The position numbers and the translations under genes are program-made. Shown one piece after another: positions 5,698 to 13,094 of a stretch of DNA of 14,610 nt (position 1 is the stretch's first letter; each line of letters starts with the position of its first letter). The notes under the pieces were generated by a model that worked only from the letters and a program-made list of their open reading frames with translations, searched no databases and was not told where the DNA came from. The stretch is from Thiobacillus denitrificans (lineage in GTDB: Bacteria; Pseudomonadota; Gammaproteobacteria; Burkholderiales; Thiobacillaceae), in NCBI GenBank assembly GCA_002403375.1, contig DHHQ01000019.1, positions 1 through 14,610 of the forward strand. Direction: 5' to 3'.

Positions 5698-7454
5698 CAG
5701 GGCTTCAGCCGGCGCAGGGTTTCGAGCAGCACTTCGTTATGCGGATGTGCCTGCAGGCTGGTCTGCCAGAGCTTGCCCGCCTGCTCGCGCGCGCCGCGCA
5801 CCCACAGAACCTCGCCAAGATGGGCGGCGATCTCGGGGTCGGGGCGGACGCGGTAGGCGCGTTCGAGGAACTCCTGCGCGCGCGCGAGATTGCCCGAGCG
5901 GTATTGCGCCCAGCCCACGCTGTCGAGGATGAACGGATCTTCCGGCGCCAGCGCCAGGGCCTTGTCGAGCAGCACGATGGCCTCGGCGAGGCGGTCAGTG
6001 CGGTCGGCCAGCGTGTACCCCAGGGCGTTGTAAGCCTGGGCGTCCTCGGGGCGCAGCGCGATCACGCGCCGCAGGTCCGCTTCCAGCACGTCGAGCCGGT
6101 CGAGCTTTTCCGCCACCATCGCGCGGTCGTACAGCAGATCCGCCGAATCGGGGAAGCGCGTGATGCCCTGCGACAGCACGTCGAAGGCCGCCGCGTGCGC
6201 CTTGCTGTCGCGCAGCAGCTCCGACTCCGCCTGCACCAGTCGCACGCTCTGCACGTCGTTTTCACCACGCGTGGCCGCAAGCAGTGCACGCGCCTCGTCG
6301 AGCCGGCCCGCACCGGCGAGCAGGGCCGCCTGGCGGGCCCGTGCCGGCACGAGGTAGTTGCCCGCACCGACCGCGGCATAGTGCGCCGCCGCCGCCTCGG
6401 GCTGCTTCATCTGCTCGGCCACCTGCCCGAGGTAGTAACGGACCGTGTCGGGATCGCGCGGGTCGTACGCCAGCGTCTGGGTCAGCAGATCGCGCGCAGC
6501 GTCGAGGTCGCCCATTTGCAGCGACAACAGGCCGGCGGCGAAGCTGACTTCGGCGTTGCGCGGGAAATCGGCGGTCAGTCGGGTGAACTCGGTGCGTGCC
6601 GCGCCGAACTGGTTGGCGTTCACCAGCGCACGCGCGTAGGCCAGCCGCACTTCGCGCGCCTTCGGGTAGGTCGCAAGGAACTCGCGCATGAAGTCCATCG
6701 CTTCCGCGTGCGAAGACCTGGCGAGGATCTGCGCCCGCAGCAGCGCGCCCGGCTCCCAGCCGGGACGCAGCGTGTCCGCCTGCTGCAGGGCTGAAAGCGC
6801 GGCCTCCGTGCGCCCGCTGCCGGCTGCCGCCTGGGCGACCGCAAACCGCGCCTCGGGCAGGTCGGGGTAATCCGCCGCCAGGCGCTCGACGAGCCCCAGC
6901 GCCGCCTCGGAATCGCGCGCCTTGCCCATCAACCCCGACAAGTGGAGGAAGCCGTTTGCGGGATCGCCTTTCAGCAAGGTGCGCAGGACCGGTTCGGCCT
7001 CGCCGAGACGGCCCTCGTTGAGCAGCAGCGCGGCGAGCGTCTGCTGCGCCCGCACCGACTCCTGGTCGCCGGCCGCCCACATGCGGGCGGCCTCCAGCGC
7101 GCCGGCCTGGTCGCGCGCGAACATCGACACCTCCGCGGCGCGGCGGGCGATGCGCGGGTCCTGCGTCTGACGCGCGAGGCCGAGGTAGGCCGCCTGGGCG
7201 ATGCCGATCTCGCCACGCTGGCCGGCGACTTCGGCGACCAGGAACTTGAACAGGATGTCCGGCGTGAGCGGCTGCTTGGGCAGGTTCGCCTCCGCCGTCG
7301 TCTCTTCTGCGGCAACGGGCTCGCTCTGCGCCGTGGCAGGCTGGGACGCCTGCGTTGCCGTGGCTGCCGGCTCGGTCGCCTTGACGCCGGGCTGGCTGCA
7401 GGCGGCCGCGAGCAGCAGCGCAGCGTAGAGGGGGAGGAGCTTGAGGTGTGACAT
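5697..7454 (-). CDS. TPR-repeat outer-membrane/periplasmic lipoprotein
   Basis: The 585-residue protein starts MSHLKLLPLYAALLLAAAC, a lipoprotein signal with the lipobox cysteine at C19. A low-complexity Ala/Thr/Glu/Pro linker follows (about 20-60), then an almost entirely helical stretch of tetratricopeptide repeats. The clearest repeats are at 472-575 (NALGYTLADRTDRLAEAI, then DSVGWAQYRSGNLARAQEFL). TPR domains bind proteins; the exact partner is not known. It is a long-established neighbour of lolB-ispE in betaproteobacteria, so a scaffold or chaperone role in outer-membrane or lipoprotein assembly is a reasonable guess. An open frame continues upstream across mutM, but the signal peptide fixes the start at 7454, where AGGG lies about nine bases before the ATG. 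Confidence 0.9.
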   Translation of the reverse strand: MSHLKLLPLYAALLLAAACSQPGVKATEPAATATQASQPATAQSEPVAAEETTAEANLPKQPLTPDILFKFLVAEVAGQRGEIGIAQAAYLGLARQTQDPRIARRAAEVSMFARDQAGALEAARMWAAGDQESVRAQQTLAALLLNEGRLGEAEPVLRTLLKGDPANGFLHLSGLMGKARDSEAALGLVERLAADYPDLPEARFAVAQAAAGSGRTEAALSALQQADTLRPGWEPGALLRAQILARSSHAEAMDFMREFLATYPKAREVRLAYARALVNANQFGAARTEFTRLTADFPRNAEVSFAAGLLSLQMGDLDAARDLLTQTLAYDPRDPDTVRYYLGQVAEQMKQPEAAAAHYAAVGAGNYLVPARARQAALLAGAGRLDEARALLAATRGENDVQSVRLVQAESELLRDSKAHAAAFDVLSQGITRFPDSADLLYDRAMVAEKLDRLDVLEADLRRVIALRPEDAQAYNALGYTLADRTDRLAEAIVLLDKALALAPEDPFILDSVGWAQYRSGNLARAQEFLERAYRVRPDPEIAAHLGEVLWVRGAREQAGKLWQTSLQAHPHNEVLLETLRRLKP

Positions 7455-7485
7455 GCGGATTGCCCTGATATGGTGCCTTGCCGAG

Positions 7486-7513
7486 ATTCTAAGCGTTCGA
7501 GCCGCGCCGGCAA
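7486..7513 (-). promoter_or_regulatory. Candidate sigma70 promoter for the TPR lipoprotein-lolB-ispE operon
   Basis: In the 168-base divergent gap between this operon and mutM, the minus strand has TTGCCG (7513-7508), a 16-base spacer and TAGAAT (7491-7486). The start would be about 25-30 bases before the ATG. The match is moderate (4 of 6 and 5 of 6). On the plus strand a second TAGAAT (7589-7594) lies 29 bases before the mutM ATG but has no clear -35. Confidence 0.4.
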
Positions 7514-7622
7514 GCAAGGTTCCACGGCAGCCCCGAGCGCAGGACGACCGCTGCGGCATGCAGGCTACAAGGCGCGGGGCATCGCAGCTAGAATCGGCTC
7601 CCCGGTCCGGAGCCCGCCTGCC

Positions 7623-8435
7623 ATGCCCGAATTGCCCGAAGTCGAAACCACCCGCCGCGGCTTGTCGCCGCGCCTCGAGGCGCGCACGCTCGAGCGCATC
7701 GTGGTGCGCAACCCCCGGCTGCGCTGGCCCGTCCCGGACGACCTCGAGGCACGCCTGGCGGGCCGCGCGCTGCGATCGATCGAGCGCCGCGGCAAGTACC
7801 TGCTGTTCGACTTCGGGGCAGCCACCCAGATCGTCCACCTGGGCATGTCGGGCAGCCTGCGCCTCGCCCTGCCGGACGAACCCGCCGCGCTGCACGACCA
7901 CGTCGACTGGCTGTTCGACGACGGCACGGTGCTGCGGCTGCGCGATCCGCGGCGCTTCGGCGCGGTGCTGTGGACCGACGACGTCGCCAGGCATCCGCTG
8001 CTGGCGCACCTCGGGCCGGAGCCGCTGACGCCGGCCTTCGACGGCGCCTGGCTGCACGCCCGGTGCCGGGGCCGGCAGGTGGCGATCAAGCAGCTCATCA
8101 TGGACGCCGCGGTGGTGGTCGGTGTCGGCAACATCTACGCCTCGGAATCGCTGTTCCACGCCGGCATCCGCCCCGCCACCGCCGCCCGGCGCCTCAGCCG
8201 CCCGGCCTGCGAGCGGCTGGCCGGCGCGATCAAGAAGGTGCTGGCGGCCGCGATCGCGGCCGGCGGCAGCTCGCTGCGCGACTACGTCGCCAGCGACGGC
8301 GAACTCGGCTATTTCCAGCTGCAGACCCGGGTGTACGACCGCGAGGGGCAGCCCTGCCGGGTCTGCGCCACGCCCATCCGCCGCATCGTGCAGGGCCAGC
8401 GTGCGAGCTTCTACTGCCCGACCTGCCAGCGCTGA
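7623..8435 (+). CDS. mutM: Formamidopyrimidine-DNA glycosylase (Fpg/MutM)
   Basis: MutM removes 8-oxoguanine and formamidopyrimidines and nicks the abasic site by beta/delta elimination. The protein has 270 residues (E. coli 269). The ATG at 7623 is fixed by the required N-terminus MPELPEVE, in which the proline exposed after Met removal is the catalytic nucleophile, followed by E3. K58 (GKYLL), void-filling M75 in HLGMSGSL, the DPRRFG loop and the helix-two-turn-helix MDAAVVVGVGNIYASE are present. The C-terminal zinc finger has C245, C248, C265 and C268 (CX2C-X16-CX2C). It is divergent from the TPR lipoprotein gene. The following dynamin-like gene is on the same strand but appears to have its own sigma28-type promoter. 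Confidence 0.98.
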   Translation: MPELPEVETTRRGLSPRLEARTLERIVVRNPRLRWPVPDDLEARLAGRALRSIERRGKYLLFDFGAATQIVHLGMSGSLRLALPDEPAALHDHVDWLFDDGTVLRLRDPRRFGAVLWTDDVARHPLLAHLGPEPLTPAFDGAWLHARCRGRQVAIKQLIMDAAVVVGVGNIYASESLFHAGIRPATAARRLSRPACERLAGAIKKVLAAAIAAGGSSLRDYVASDGELGYFQLQTRVYDREGQPCRVCATPIRRIVQGQRASFYCPTCQR

Positions 8436-8443
8436 CGGACGGG

Positions 8444-8470
8444 TCAAGTTTGGCCACGCTCCGCCGTTAA
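8444..8470 (+). promoter_or_regulatory. Putative flagellar sigma28 (FliA) promoter of the dynamin-like GTPase gene
   Basis: TCAAGTTT (8444-8451), exactly 11 bases, then GCCGTTAA (8463-8470). The enterobacterial FliA consensus is TAAAGTTT-N11-GCCGATAA, so 14 of 16 bases match with the exact spacer. It begins 8 bases after the mutM stop. Transcription would start near 8477, about 20 bases before the ATG at 8498. I see no convincing sigma70 promoter in the same gap. Confidence 0.65.
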
Positions 8471-8497
8471 ACGATCGTGTCTTATCCGGTATTTCCC

Positions 8498-10459
8498 ATG
8501 AAGCCCACCCTGGTTGACGAGTTCGATCACTACAGCGCCTGGCGCGACACGGTCCGCGAGCGCATCGAGACGCTGCGCGACTGGCTCGGGACGGCGGGGC
8601 TGGGCGATACGGAGTCGGACCTTCGCCTCGGCCAGCTGCTGGGAAGGCTGCAGGAGGACACGCTCAACGTGGCGTTCGTCGCCGAGTTTTCCCGCGGCAA
8701 GTCGGAACTGATCAACGCGATCTTCTTCTCCGACTACCGCCAGCGCGTGCTGCCGTCGTCCGCCGGGCGCACCACCATGTGTCCCACCGAGCTCTACTGG
8801 GATGCGGCGCTGCGCCCCTCGCTGCGCCTGCTGCCGATCCACACCCGGACGCGCGAGGGCAGCCTCGCCGACTTCAAGCGCGAGCCCGGCAGCTGGACCG
8901 AATTTCCGCTCGACCTCGACTCCGCCGAGGCGATGAGCGCCACGCTGATGCAGCTGGCCGACACGATCGAGGTCGATGCGGCGACCGCCGTGGCCTACGG
9001 CCTGCTCGACCCGGACGACGCGGACGGCGCACGTGCCCTGGCGCACAACGGCGGCGTCACGATTCCACGCTGGCGCCACGCCCTGATCAACTTCCCCCAC
9101 CCGCTGCTCAAGCAGGGGCTGGTCATCCTCGACACCCCCGGCCTGAACGCCATCGGGACCGAGCCGGAACTGACCCTCAACATGCTGCCGAGCGCCCACG
9201 CGGTGCTGTTCCTGCTGTCCGCGGACACCGGCGTCACCAAGTCGGACATCGAGATCTGGCGCCAGCACATCGCCCCGGTGCAGGGCGGCAGCCGCGCGCG
9301 GCTGGTCGTGCTGAACAAGATCGACGGGCTGTGGGACGAACTCAAGACGGAGGCCGCGGTCGACGCGGAGATCGCCCGGCAGGCCGCCGGCAGCGCGGCG
9401 CTGCTGGGGCTCCCGCAGAGCCAGGTCTACCCGGTGTCGGCGCAGAAGGCGCTGGTCGCCAAGGTCCGCGGAGACGACGCCCTGCTGGCGAAGAGCCGCC
9501 TGCCGACGCTCGAGGCCGCGCTGACCCAGGAACTCATCCCCTGCAAGCAGGCGCTGGTCAGCGAATCGGCGCAGGCCGCGGTGGAAGACGTCGTGGTCAA
9601 GGCCACCGAACTCCTCGAGACCCGCCTCGCCGGCCTCCAGGACCAGGTCGACGAATTGCAGGGTCTGCGCGGCAAGAACCGCGACGCGATCCGCCAGATG
9701 ATGATCAAGGCGAACGAGGACAAGCAGCAGTTCGACCGCGGCCTGCAGCAGTTCAACGCGCTGCGCAGCGTGTTCGCCACCCAGGCGGAGACGCTGAACC
9801 GCCGGCTCGGCATGCCCGTTCTGCGCGACGAGGTCCGCCGCACGCGGCGGGAAATGGAGGCGAGCCGCTTCAGCTCGGGCTTGCGCGACGCGATGCGGCT
9901 GTTCTTCCGCAAGGTCGACGGACATCTCAGGGATTCCACCCTCATCATCCTCGACATCCGCGCCATGATGACCGGGATGTACCAGAAGTTCAGCGACGAG
10001 CACGGACTCGCCGCGGTCAACCCGCCGGTCCACAACCTGCACAAGTACCGCAAGGAAATGGCGCGCCTCGAGCGCGTGTTCGAGGAACGCTTCGACACCC
10101 TGTTCAAGATGCTGACCATGGGCCAGAACCAGCTGACCGCGCGCTTCTTCGAATCGCTCGCGAGCAAGGCGGTGCAGGTGTTCGAGCTCGCCAACAGCGA
10201 AACCGAGGCCTGGCTGAAGGCCCTGATGGCTCCGATGGAAACCCAGGTGCGCGAGCACAAGGCCCAGCTCAAGCGGCGCCTCGAGAGCGTCAGCCGCATC
10301 CACGCCGCGACCGAGACGCTCGACGAGCGCATCGCCGAGCTCGAGGCCTCGCTCGAAGGGGTGAGCGACCAGCTCGAGCAGCTCGCGCGCCTCAATGCGC
10401 GGATCGGCGACGCGCTGTGCGGTGCGCCGGACGAGCTCCGCCTGGCGCGAAGCGCCTGA
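8498..10459 (+). CDS. Dynamin-like large GTPase (bacterial dynamin family)
   Basis: A 653-residue protein with an N-terminal dynamin-type GTPase domain (about 50-345) and a long helical part. The P-loop reads A62-EFSRGK-S69 (Ala where most P-loops have the first Gly). A switch I Thr pair is in SSAGRTTMCPTEL, G3 is D212-TPG-215, G4 is NKID (273-276), and YPVSAQKA is a likely G5. Coiled-coil-like heptads occur just after the GTPase domain and near the C-terminus (LDERIAELEASLEG). No transmembrane helix is visible, so membrane contact would be peripheral. Start: I choose ATG 8498 over the in-frame GTG 8477, because the predicted sigma28 start lies at about 8477; neither has a good Shine-Dalgarno. 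Bacterial dynamins remodel membranes or, for E. coli CrfC, act in chromosome partitioning; the specific role here is unknown. Confidence 0.9.
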   Translation: MKPTLVDEFDHYSAWRDTVRERIETLRDWLGTAGLGDTESDLRLGQLLGRLQEDTLNVAFVAEFSRGKSELINAIFFSDYRQRVLPSSAGRTTMCPTELYWDAALRPSLRLLPIHTRTREGSLADFKREPGSWTEFPLDLDSAEAMSATLMQLADTIEVDAATAVAYGLLDPDDADGARALAHNGGVTIPRWRHALINFPHPLLKQGLVILDTPGLNAIGTEPELTLNMLPSAHAVLFLLSADTGVTKSDIEIWRQHIAPVQGGSRARLVVLNKIDGLWDELKTEAAVDAEIARQAAGSAALLGLPQSQVYPVSAQKALVAKVRGDDALLAKSRLPTLEAALTQELIPCKQALVSESAQAAVEDVVVKATELLETRLAGLQDQVDELQGLRGKNRDAIRQMMIKANEDKQQFDRGLQQFNALRSVFATQAETLNRRLGMPVLRDEVRRTRREMEASRFSSGLRDAMRLFFRKVDGHLRDSTLIILDIRAMMTGMYQKFSDEHGLAAVNPPVHNLHKYRKEMARLERVFEERFDTLFKMLTMGQNQLTARFFESLASKAVQVFELANSETEAWLKALMAPMETQVREHKAQLKRRLESVSRIHAATETLDERIAELEASLEGVSDQLEQLARLNARIGDALCGAPDELRLARSA

Positions 10460-10469
10460 GGCTTACTTG
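10440..10469 (+). terminator. Candidate terminator hairpin between convergent GTPase and ferredoxin genes
   Basis: GGCGC (10444-10448), triloop GAA, GCGCC (10452-10456) form a perfect hairpin ending at the GTPase stop codon. GCCT (10440-10443) and AGGC (10459-10462) can extend it across a 2-base bulge. The following bases are TTACTTGCC, only mildly T-rich. The convergent stop codons are just three bases apart, so any terminator must lie in coding sequence. Confidence 0.35.
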
Positions 10470-10714
10470 CCGCCCGTCAGCCGCAGGAACTTCTCCATCA
10501 GCTGGTCGTGGGTCTCCGGATAGTCCGGATTGTTCGGGATGCAGTCGACCGGGCACACTTCCACGCACTGCGGCGTGTCGAAATGCCCGACGCATTCGGT
10601 GCACTTGTTGGGGTCGATGATGTAGATCTCGTCACCCTGGGAAATGGCTTCGTTGGGGCATTCTGGCAGACAGACGTCGCAGTTGATGCATTCGTCCGTG
10701 ATCATCAGGGCCAT
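10463..10714 (-). CDS. fdx: 2[4Fe-4S] ferredoxin, Allochromatium/YfhL type
   Basis: A small 83-residue electron carrier. The first cluster motif is C9X2C12X2C15X3C19P. The second is C38X2C41X8C50X3C54P, with the eight-residue insertion between its second and third cysteines that defines the Allochromatium vinosum/YfhL class, known for very low and unequal redox potentials. A ninth cysteine, C58, follows the second motif. The ATG at 10714 has GGAG seven bases upstream. It is the last gene of the M16-M16-rsmD-coaD unit, 16 bases after coaD, an arrangement seen in many betaproteobacteria. Its redox partner is not evident here. Confidence 0.95.
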   Translation of the reverse strand: MALMITDECINCDVCLPECPNEAISQGDEIYIIDPNKCTECVGHFDTPQCVEVCPVDCIPNNPDYPETHDQLMEKFLRLTGGK

Positions 10715-10730
10715 GTCGTTCTCCGGTAAA

Positions 10731-11213
10731 TCAGCTTTTGCTTATTTTCTCATTTAATCGCTGCGCCACCAATGGGTGGACGAAGGGCGTCACGTCGCCG
10801 CCCAGCTGGGCGATCTCGCGGATCATGCTGGCGGAGATGAACATGTACTCGTCCGACGGCGTCAGGAACAGGGTTTCGATGTCGGGCTTGAGGTTGCGGT
10901 TCATCCCCGCCAGCTGGAATTCGTACTCGAAGTCGGACGCCGCGCGCAGCCCCCGCAGCACGGCGATCGCCCCCTGTTCGGCGACGAAGTCGATCAGCAG
11001 TCCGGAGAAGCCCTCGACCCGCACCTGCGGCACCCCGGCGAACACGTCGCGCGCCATCGCCACGCGCTCTTCCATGCTGAAGAACGGGCGCTTGTTGCGC
11101 GATTCCGCGACCGCGACGATGACCCGGTCGAACAGCCGCACCGCGCGCCGCACCAGGTCCTCGTGGCCGCGCGTGATGGGGTCGAAAGTGCCCGGATAGA
11201 CGGCAGTCAGCAT
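10731..11213 (-). CDS. coaD: Phosphopantetheine adenylyltransferase
   Basis: CoaD transfers AMP from ATP to 4'-phosphopantetheine, the penultimate step of coenzyme A synthesis. With the start at 11213 it has 160 residues (E. coli 159). The nucleotidyltransferase motif T9-FDPITRG-H17 is near the N-terminus, R88-GLR follows in the middle, and the second nucleotide-binding segment ISASMIRE is near residue 125. An alternative ATG three codons earlier (11222) overlaps the rsmD stop as ATGA, but it has AAGGA directly against it, too close for initiation. The same AAGGA is nine bases before ATG 11213, so I prefer that start. It is co-transcribed with rsmD and ferredoxin. Confidence 0.96.
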   Translation of the reverse strand: MLTAVYPGTFDPITRGHEDLVRRAVRLFDRVIVAVAESRNKRPFFSMEERVAMARDVFAGVPQVRVEGFSGLLIDFVAEQGAIAVLRGLRAASDFEYEFQLAGMNRNLKPDIETLFLTPSDEYMFISASMIREIAQLGGDVTPFVHPLVAQRLNEKISKS

Positions 11214-11218
11214 CGTTG

Positions 11219-11794
11219 TCATTCCTTGATCAGCAGCGCGAAGTGCGAACGCCCCGCGCGCCCGCTGCGGTGGATGATAAACCCCGGCGGCGCGACCACC
11301 TCCGCACCCTGCTCGACGTAGACCTGGCCGCCCGGCTTCAGCCGCGCGCCGAGCCCGGCCAGCGCGGGGCCGGCCAGCCCGCTGTCGAACGGCGGGTCGA
11401 CGAAAACGAGATCGAAGCTTTCGCGGCTGTTCGCCAGCCAGGCGAGCGCATCGGCACGCAGGATCTCGACCGCGACCGCGCCGAGCACGGCGCGGTTCTT
11501 TTCCAGCGCGTCGAGCGCGGCGCGGTCGCGCTCGATCATCACCACCCGTCCGGCGCCGCGCGAGGCGGCCTCGAAGCCGAGCGCCCCGCTGCCGGCGAAC
11601 AGGTCGAGGCAGGCCCAGCCGGGGAGATCCTGCCCCAGCCAGTTGAAGAGCGTCTCGCGCACGCGGTCCGGCGTCGGGCGCAGACCGGCGCCGCCCGGAA
11701 AATCCAGCAGCCGGCGCCGGTACTGGCCGCCGATGATGCGCACCCGGTTCGACACACCGTGGGCCCGCTGCGGGGCTGCCTGCTTAGCGCGCAC
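11219..11794 (-). CDS. rsmD: 16S rRNA (guanine(966)-N2)-methyltransferase
   Basis: RsmD methylates G966 of 16S rRNA in assembled 30S subunits, using S-adenosylmethionine. The protein has 191 residues (E. coli 198). RVRIIGGQYRRRLL (17-30) and LRPTPDRVRETLFNWL (38-53) are family signatures. The SAM motif is LDLFAGSGALGFEA (63-76), and the catalytic N6/N2-methylase-type motif is D133-PPF-136. The start is a GTG at 11794, overlapping the upstream M16 gene by 11 bases, with a G-rich GGGGGCAGG just before it. A second GTG at 11755 would remove 13 poorly conserved residues and cannot be excluded. coaD follows at once, a classic rsmD-coaD pair. Confidence 0.95.
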   Translation of the reverse strand: MRAKQAAPQRAHGVSNRVRIIGGQYRRRLLDFPGGAGLRPTPDRVRETLFNWLGQDLPGWACLDLFAGSGALGFEAASRGAGRVVMIERDRAALDALEKNRAVLGAVAVEILRADALAWLANSRESFDLVFVDPPFDSGLAGPALAGLGARLKPGGQVYVEQGAEVVAPPGFIIHRSGRAGRSHFALLIKE

Positions 11795-13094
11795 CGCCTG
11801 CCCCCACCACCACGGTCACCAGCCGGTCGGGGTCGATGCGGCGGGCGAACGCCGCCCGCACCGCGGCGATGTCGACCGCCTCGACCTGGCCGATCCAGGT
11901 GTCGAGGTAATCGAGGGGCAGCCGGTAGAAGCCGATCGCCGCCAGGTAGTCGAGAATCTTGCGGTTGCTGTCGATGCGCAGCGGGAAGCCGCCGGTGAGG
12001 TTCGCCTTGGCCTGGGCGAGCTCGGCTTCGCTCGGACCGTCCGCGATGAATTCCCGCAGGGTGTCGCGCGCGACCGCCAGGGCGTCGTCGGTCTGCTCGA
12101 GCTTGGTCTGGAGACCGAGCTGGAACGGCCCGGCCTCGCGCATCGGCAGGAAATAGCTGTACGCACTGTAGGCGTAGCCGCGCTTGTCGCGCACCTCGCG
12201 CATCAGTCGCGAGTCGAAGCCGCCGCCGCCGAGGACGTAGTTGCCGACGAACAGCGCGAAGTAGTCGGGGTCGCTGCGCGCCATGCCGAGCGCCCCCACC
12301 AGCACATGGCTCTGTGCCGACGGATGGGCAATGCGGGTATCCGACGCCGCAGCCGGCGCCACCGGCTGCGGCAGCGGCGGCAACGCAGGCGCCGTCGACA
12401 GCCCGGCGGCGAGGCGGGCGGCGATCGCCTCCGCCTCTTCGCGGCTGAGGTCGCCCACCAGGGAGATCACCGCGTTCGGTGCGCTGTAATGCGCCCGATA
12501 GAAGGCCTGCAGGTCGCCGCGCGTCAGCCGCTCGATCGCCGCCGGCTCGCCGGCCTCGTCGTGCGCGTAGGGATGCGCGCCGTAGAGCGCCTGGTAGAAC
12601 GCCTTGTCGGCGACCGTGCCGGGATCGGCCTCGGCCTCGCGGATCGCCGCGACCAGGCGCTTCTTCTCGCGCTGGACCACGGCTTGCGGGAAATCGGGCT
12701 TTTGCAGCACGCGCGTGAGAATGTCCAGCGCGCGCGCCTTTTCCGGCGCGGATGACAGCGTGCGCAGCGTCACCCCGGCCCGGTCGCGGTCGAACGTTCC
12801 GCCCAGCACCGCACCGACGTCGGCGAGCCGATGCGCGATCGCCGTGTCGGACAGGCCGCCCGCCCCCTGGTCGAGCAGGCCATGGGTCAGCCGGGCGAGC
12901 CCCGCCTTGCCGGCGGGATCGCGCGCGCTGCCGGCGGGAAAGTCCACCGAGACGTCGAGCATCGGCAGCTCGCGGCTTTCGGCGAAATACACCCGCGCGC
13001 CCTGCGGCGTCTGCCAGTGCTGGATGGCGAGCGCGGCCTGCGCCGACAGCGGCAGGCTCAGCAGCACGGCGGTGAGGAAGCGCTCAATTCGCAT
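11784..13094 (-). CDS. M16-family peptidase-like protein lacking zinc-binding motif (secreted, non-catalytic partner)
   Basis: A 436-residue protein with a signal peptide (MRIERFLTAVLLSLPLSAQA, cleavage about residue 20) and two M16 domains. At the place of the inverzincin motif HXXEH it reads A67-RLTHGLL: the first His is R68, Glu is H71 and the second His is G72. Zinc binding and catalysis therefore look lost. The C-terminal domain keeps the substrate-gripping RGYAY segment (R305, Y309) that catalytic dimers of mitochondrial processing peptidase type need from the partner subunit. Its start overlaps the stop of the catalytic M16 gene by 11 bases. The two products probably form a periplasmic heterodimer. 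The target is unknown. Confidence 0.93.
   Translation of the reverse strand: MRIERFLTAVLLSLPLSAQAALAIQHWQTPQGARVYFAESRELPMLDVSVDFPAGSARDPAGKAGLARLTHGLLDQGAGGLSDTAIAHRLADVGAVLGGTFDRDRAGVTLRTLSSAPEKARALDILTRVLQKPDFPQAVVQREKKRLVAAIREAEADPGTVADKAFYQALYGAHPYAHDEAGEPAAIERLTRGDLQAFYRAHYSAPNAVISLVGDLSREEAEAIAARLAAGLSTAPALPPLPQPVAPAAASDTRIAHPSAQSHVLVGALGMARSDPDYFALFVGNYVLGGGGFDSRLMREVRDKRGYAYSAYSYFLPMREAGPFQLGLQTKLEQTDDALAVARDTLREFIADGPSEAELAQAKANLTGGFPLRIDSNRKILDYLAAIGFYRLPLDYLDTWIGQVEAVDIAAVRAAFARRIDPDRLVTVVVGAGGAR

Noticed and set aside
7589..7594. TAGAAT as a -10 box for mutM
   Set aside because: It lies at a suitable distance from the ATG but I cannot find a -35 box at 15-19 bases upstream, so I do not list it as a promoter.
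7455..8447. Open frame extending the TPR lipoprotein by about 330 residues across mutM on the minus strand
   Set aside because: It is antisense to mutM, whose catalytic residues and zinc finger are complete; the TPR protein has its own lipoprotein signal peptide at 7454. Long antisense frames are expected at this GC content.
8477..8497. GTG start of the dynamin-like gene at 8477
   Set aside because: It coincides with the transcription start expected from the sigma28-like promoter and has no Shine-Dalgarno; ATG 8498 is preferred. It remains possible if another promoter is used.
8444..10303. Long minus-strand open frame opposite the dynamin-like GTPase
   Set aside because: Its sequence is rich in Arg, Gly, His and Val without any recognisable motif, while the plus strand has all GTPase motifs. 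It is a mirror of codon bias.
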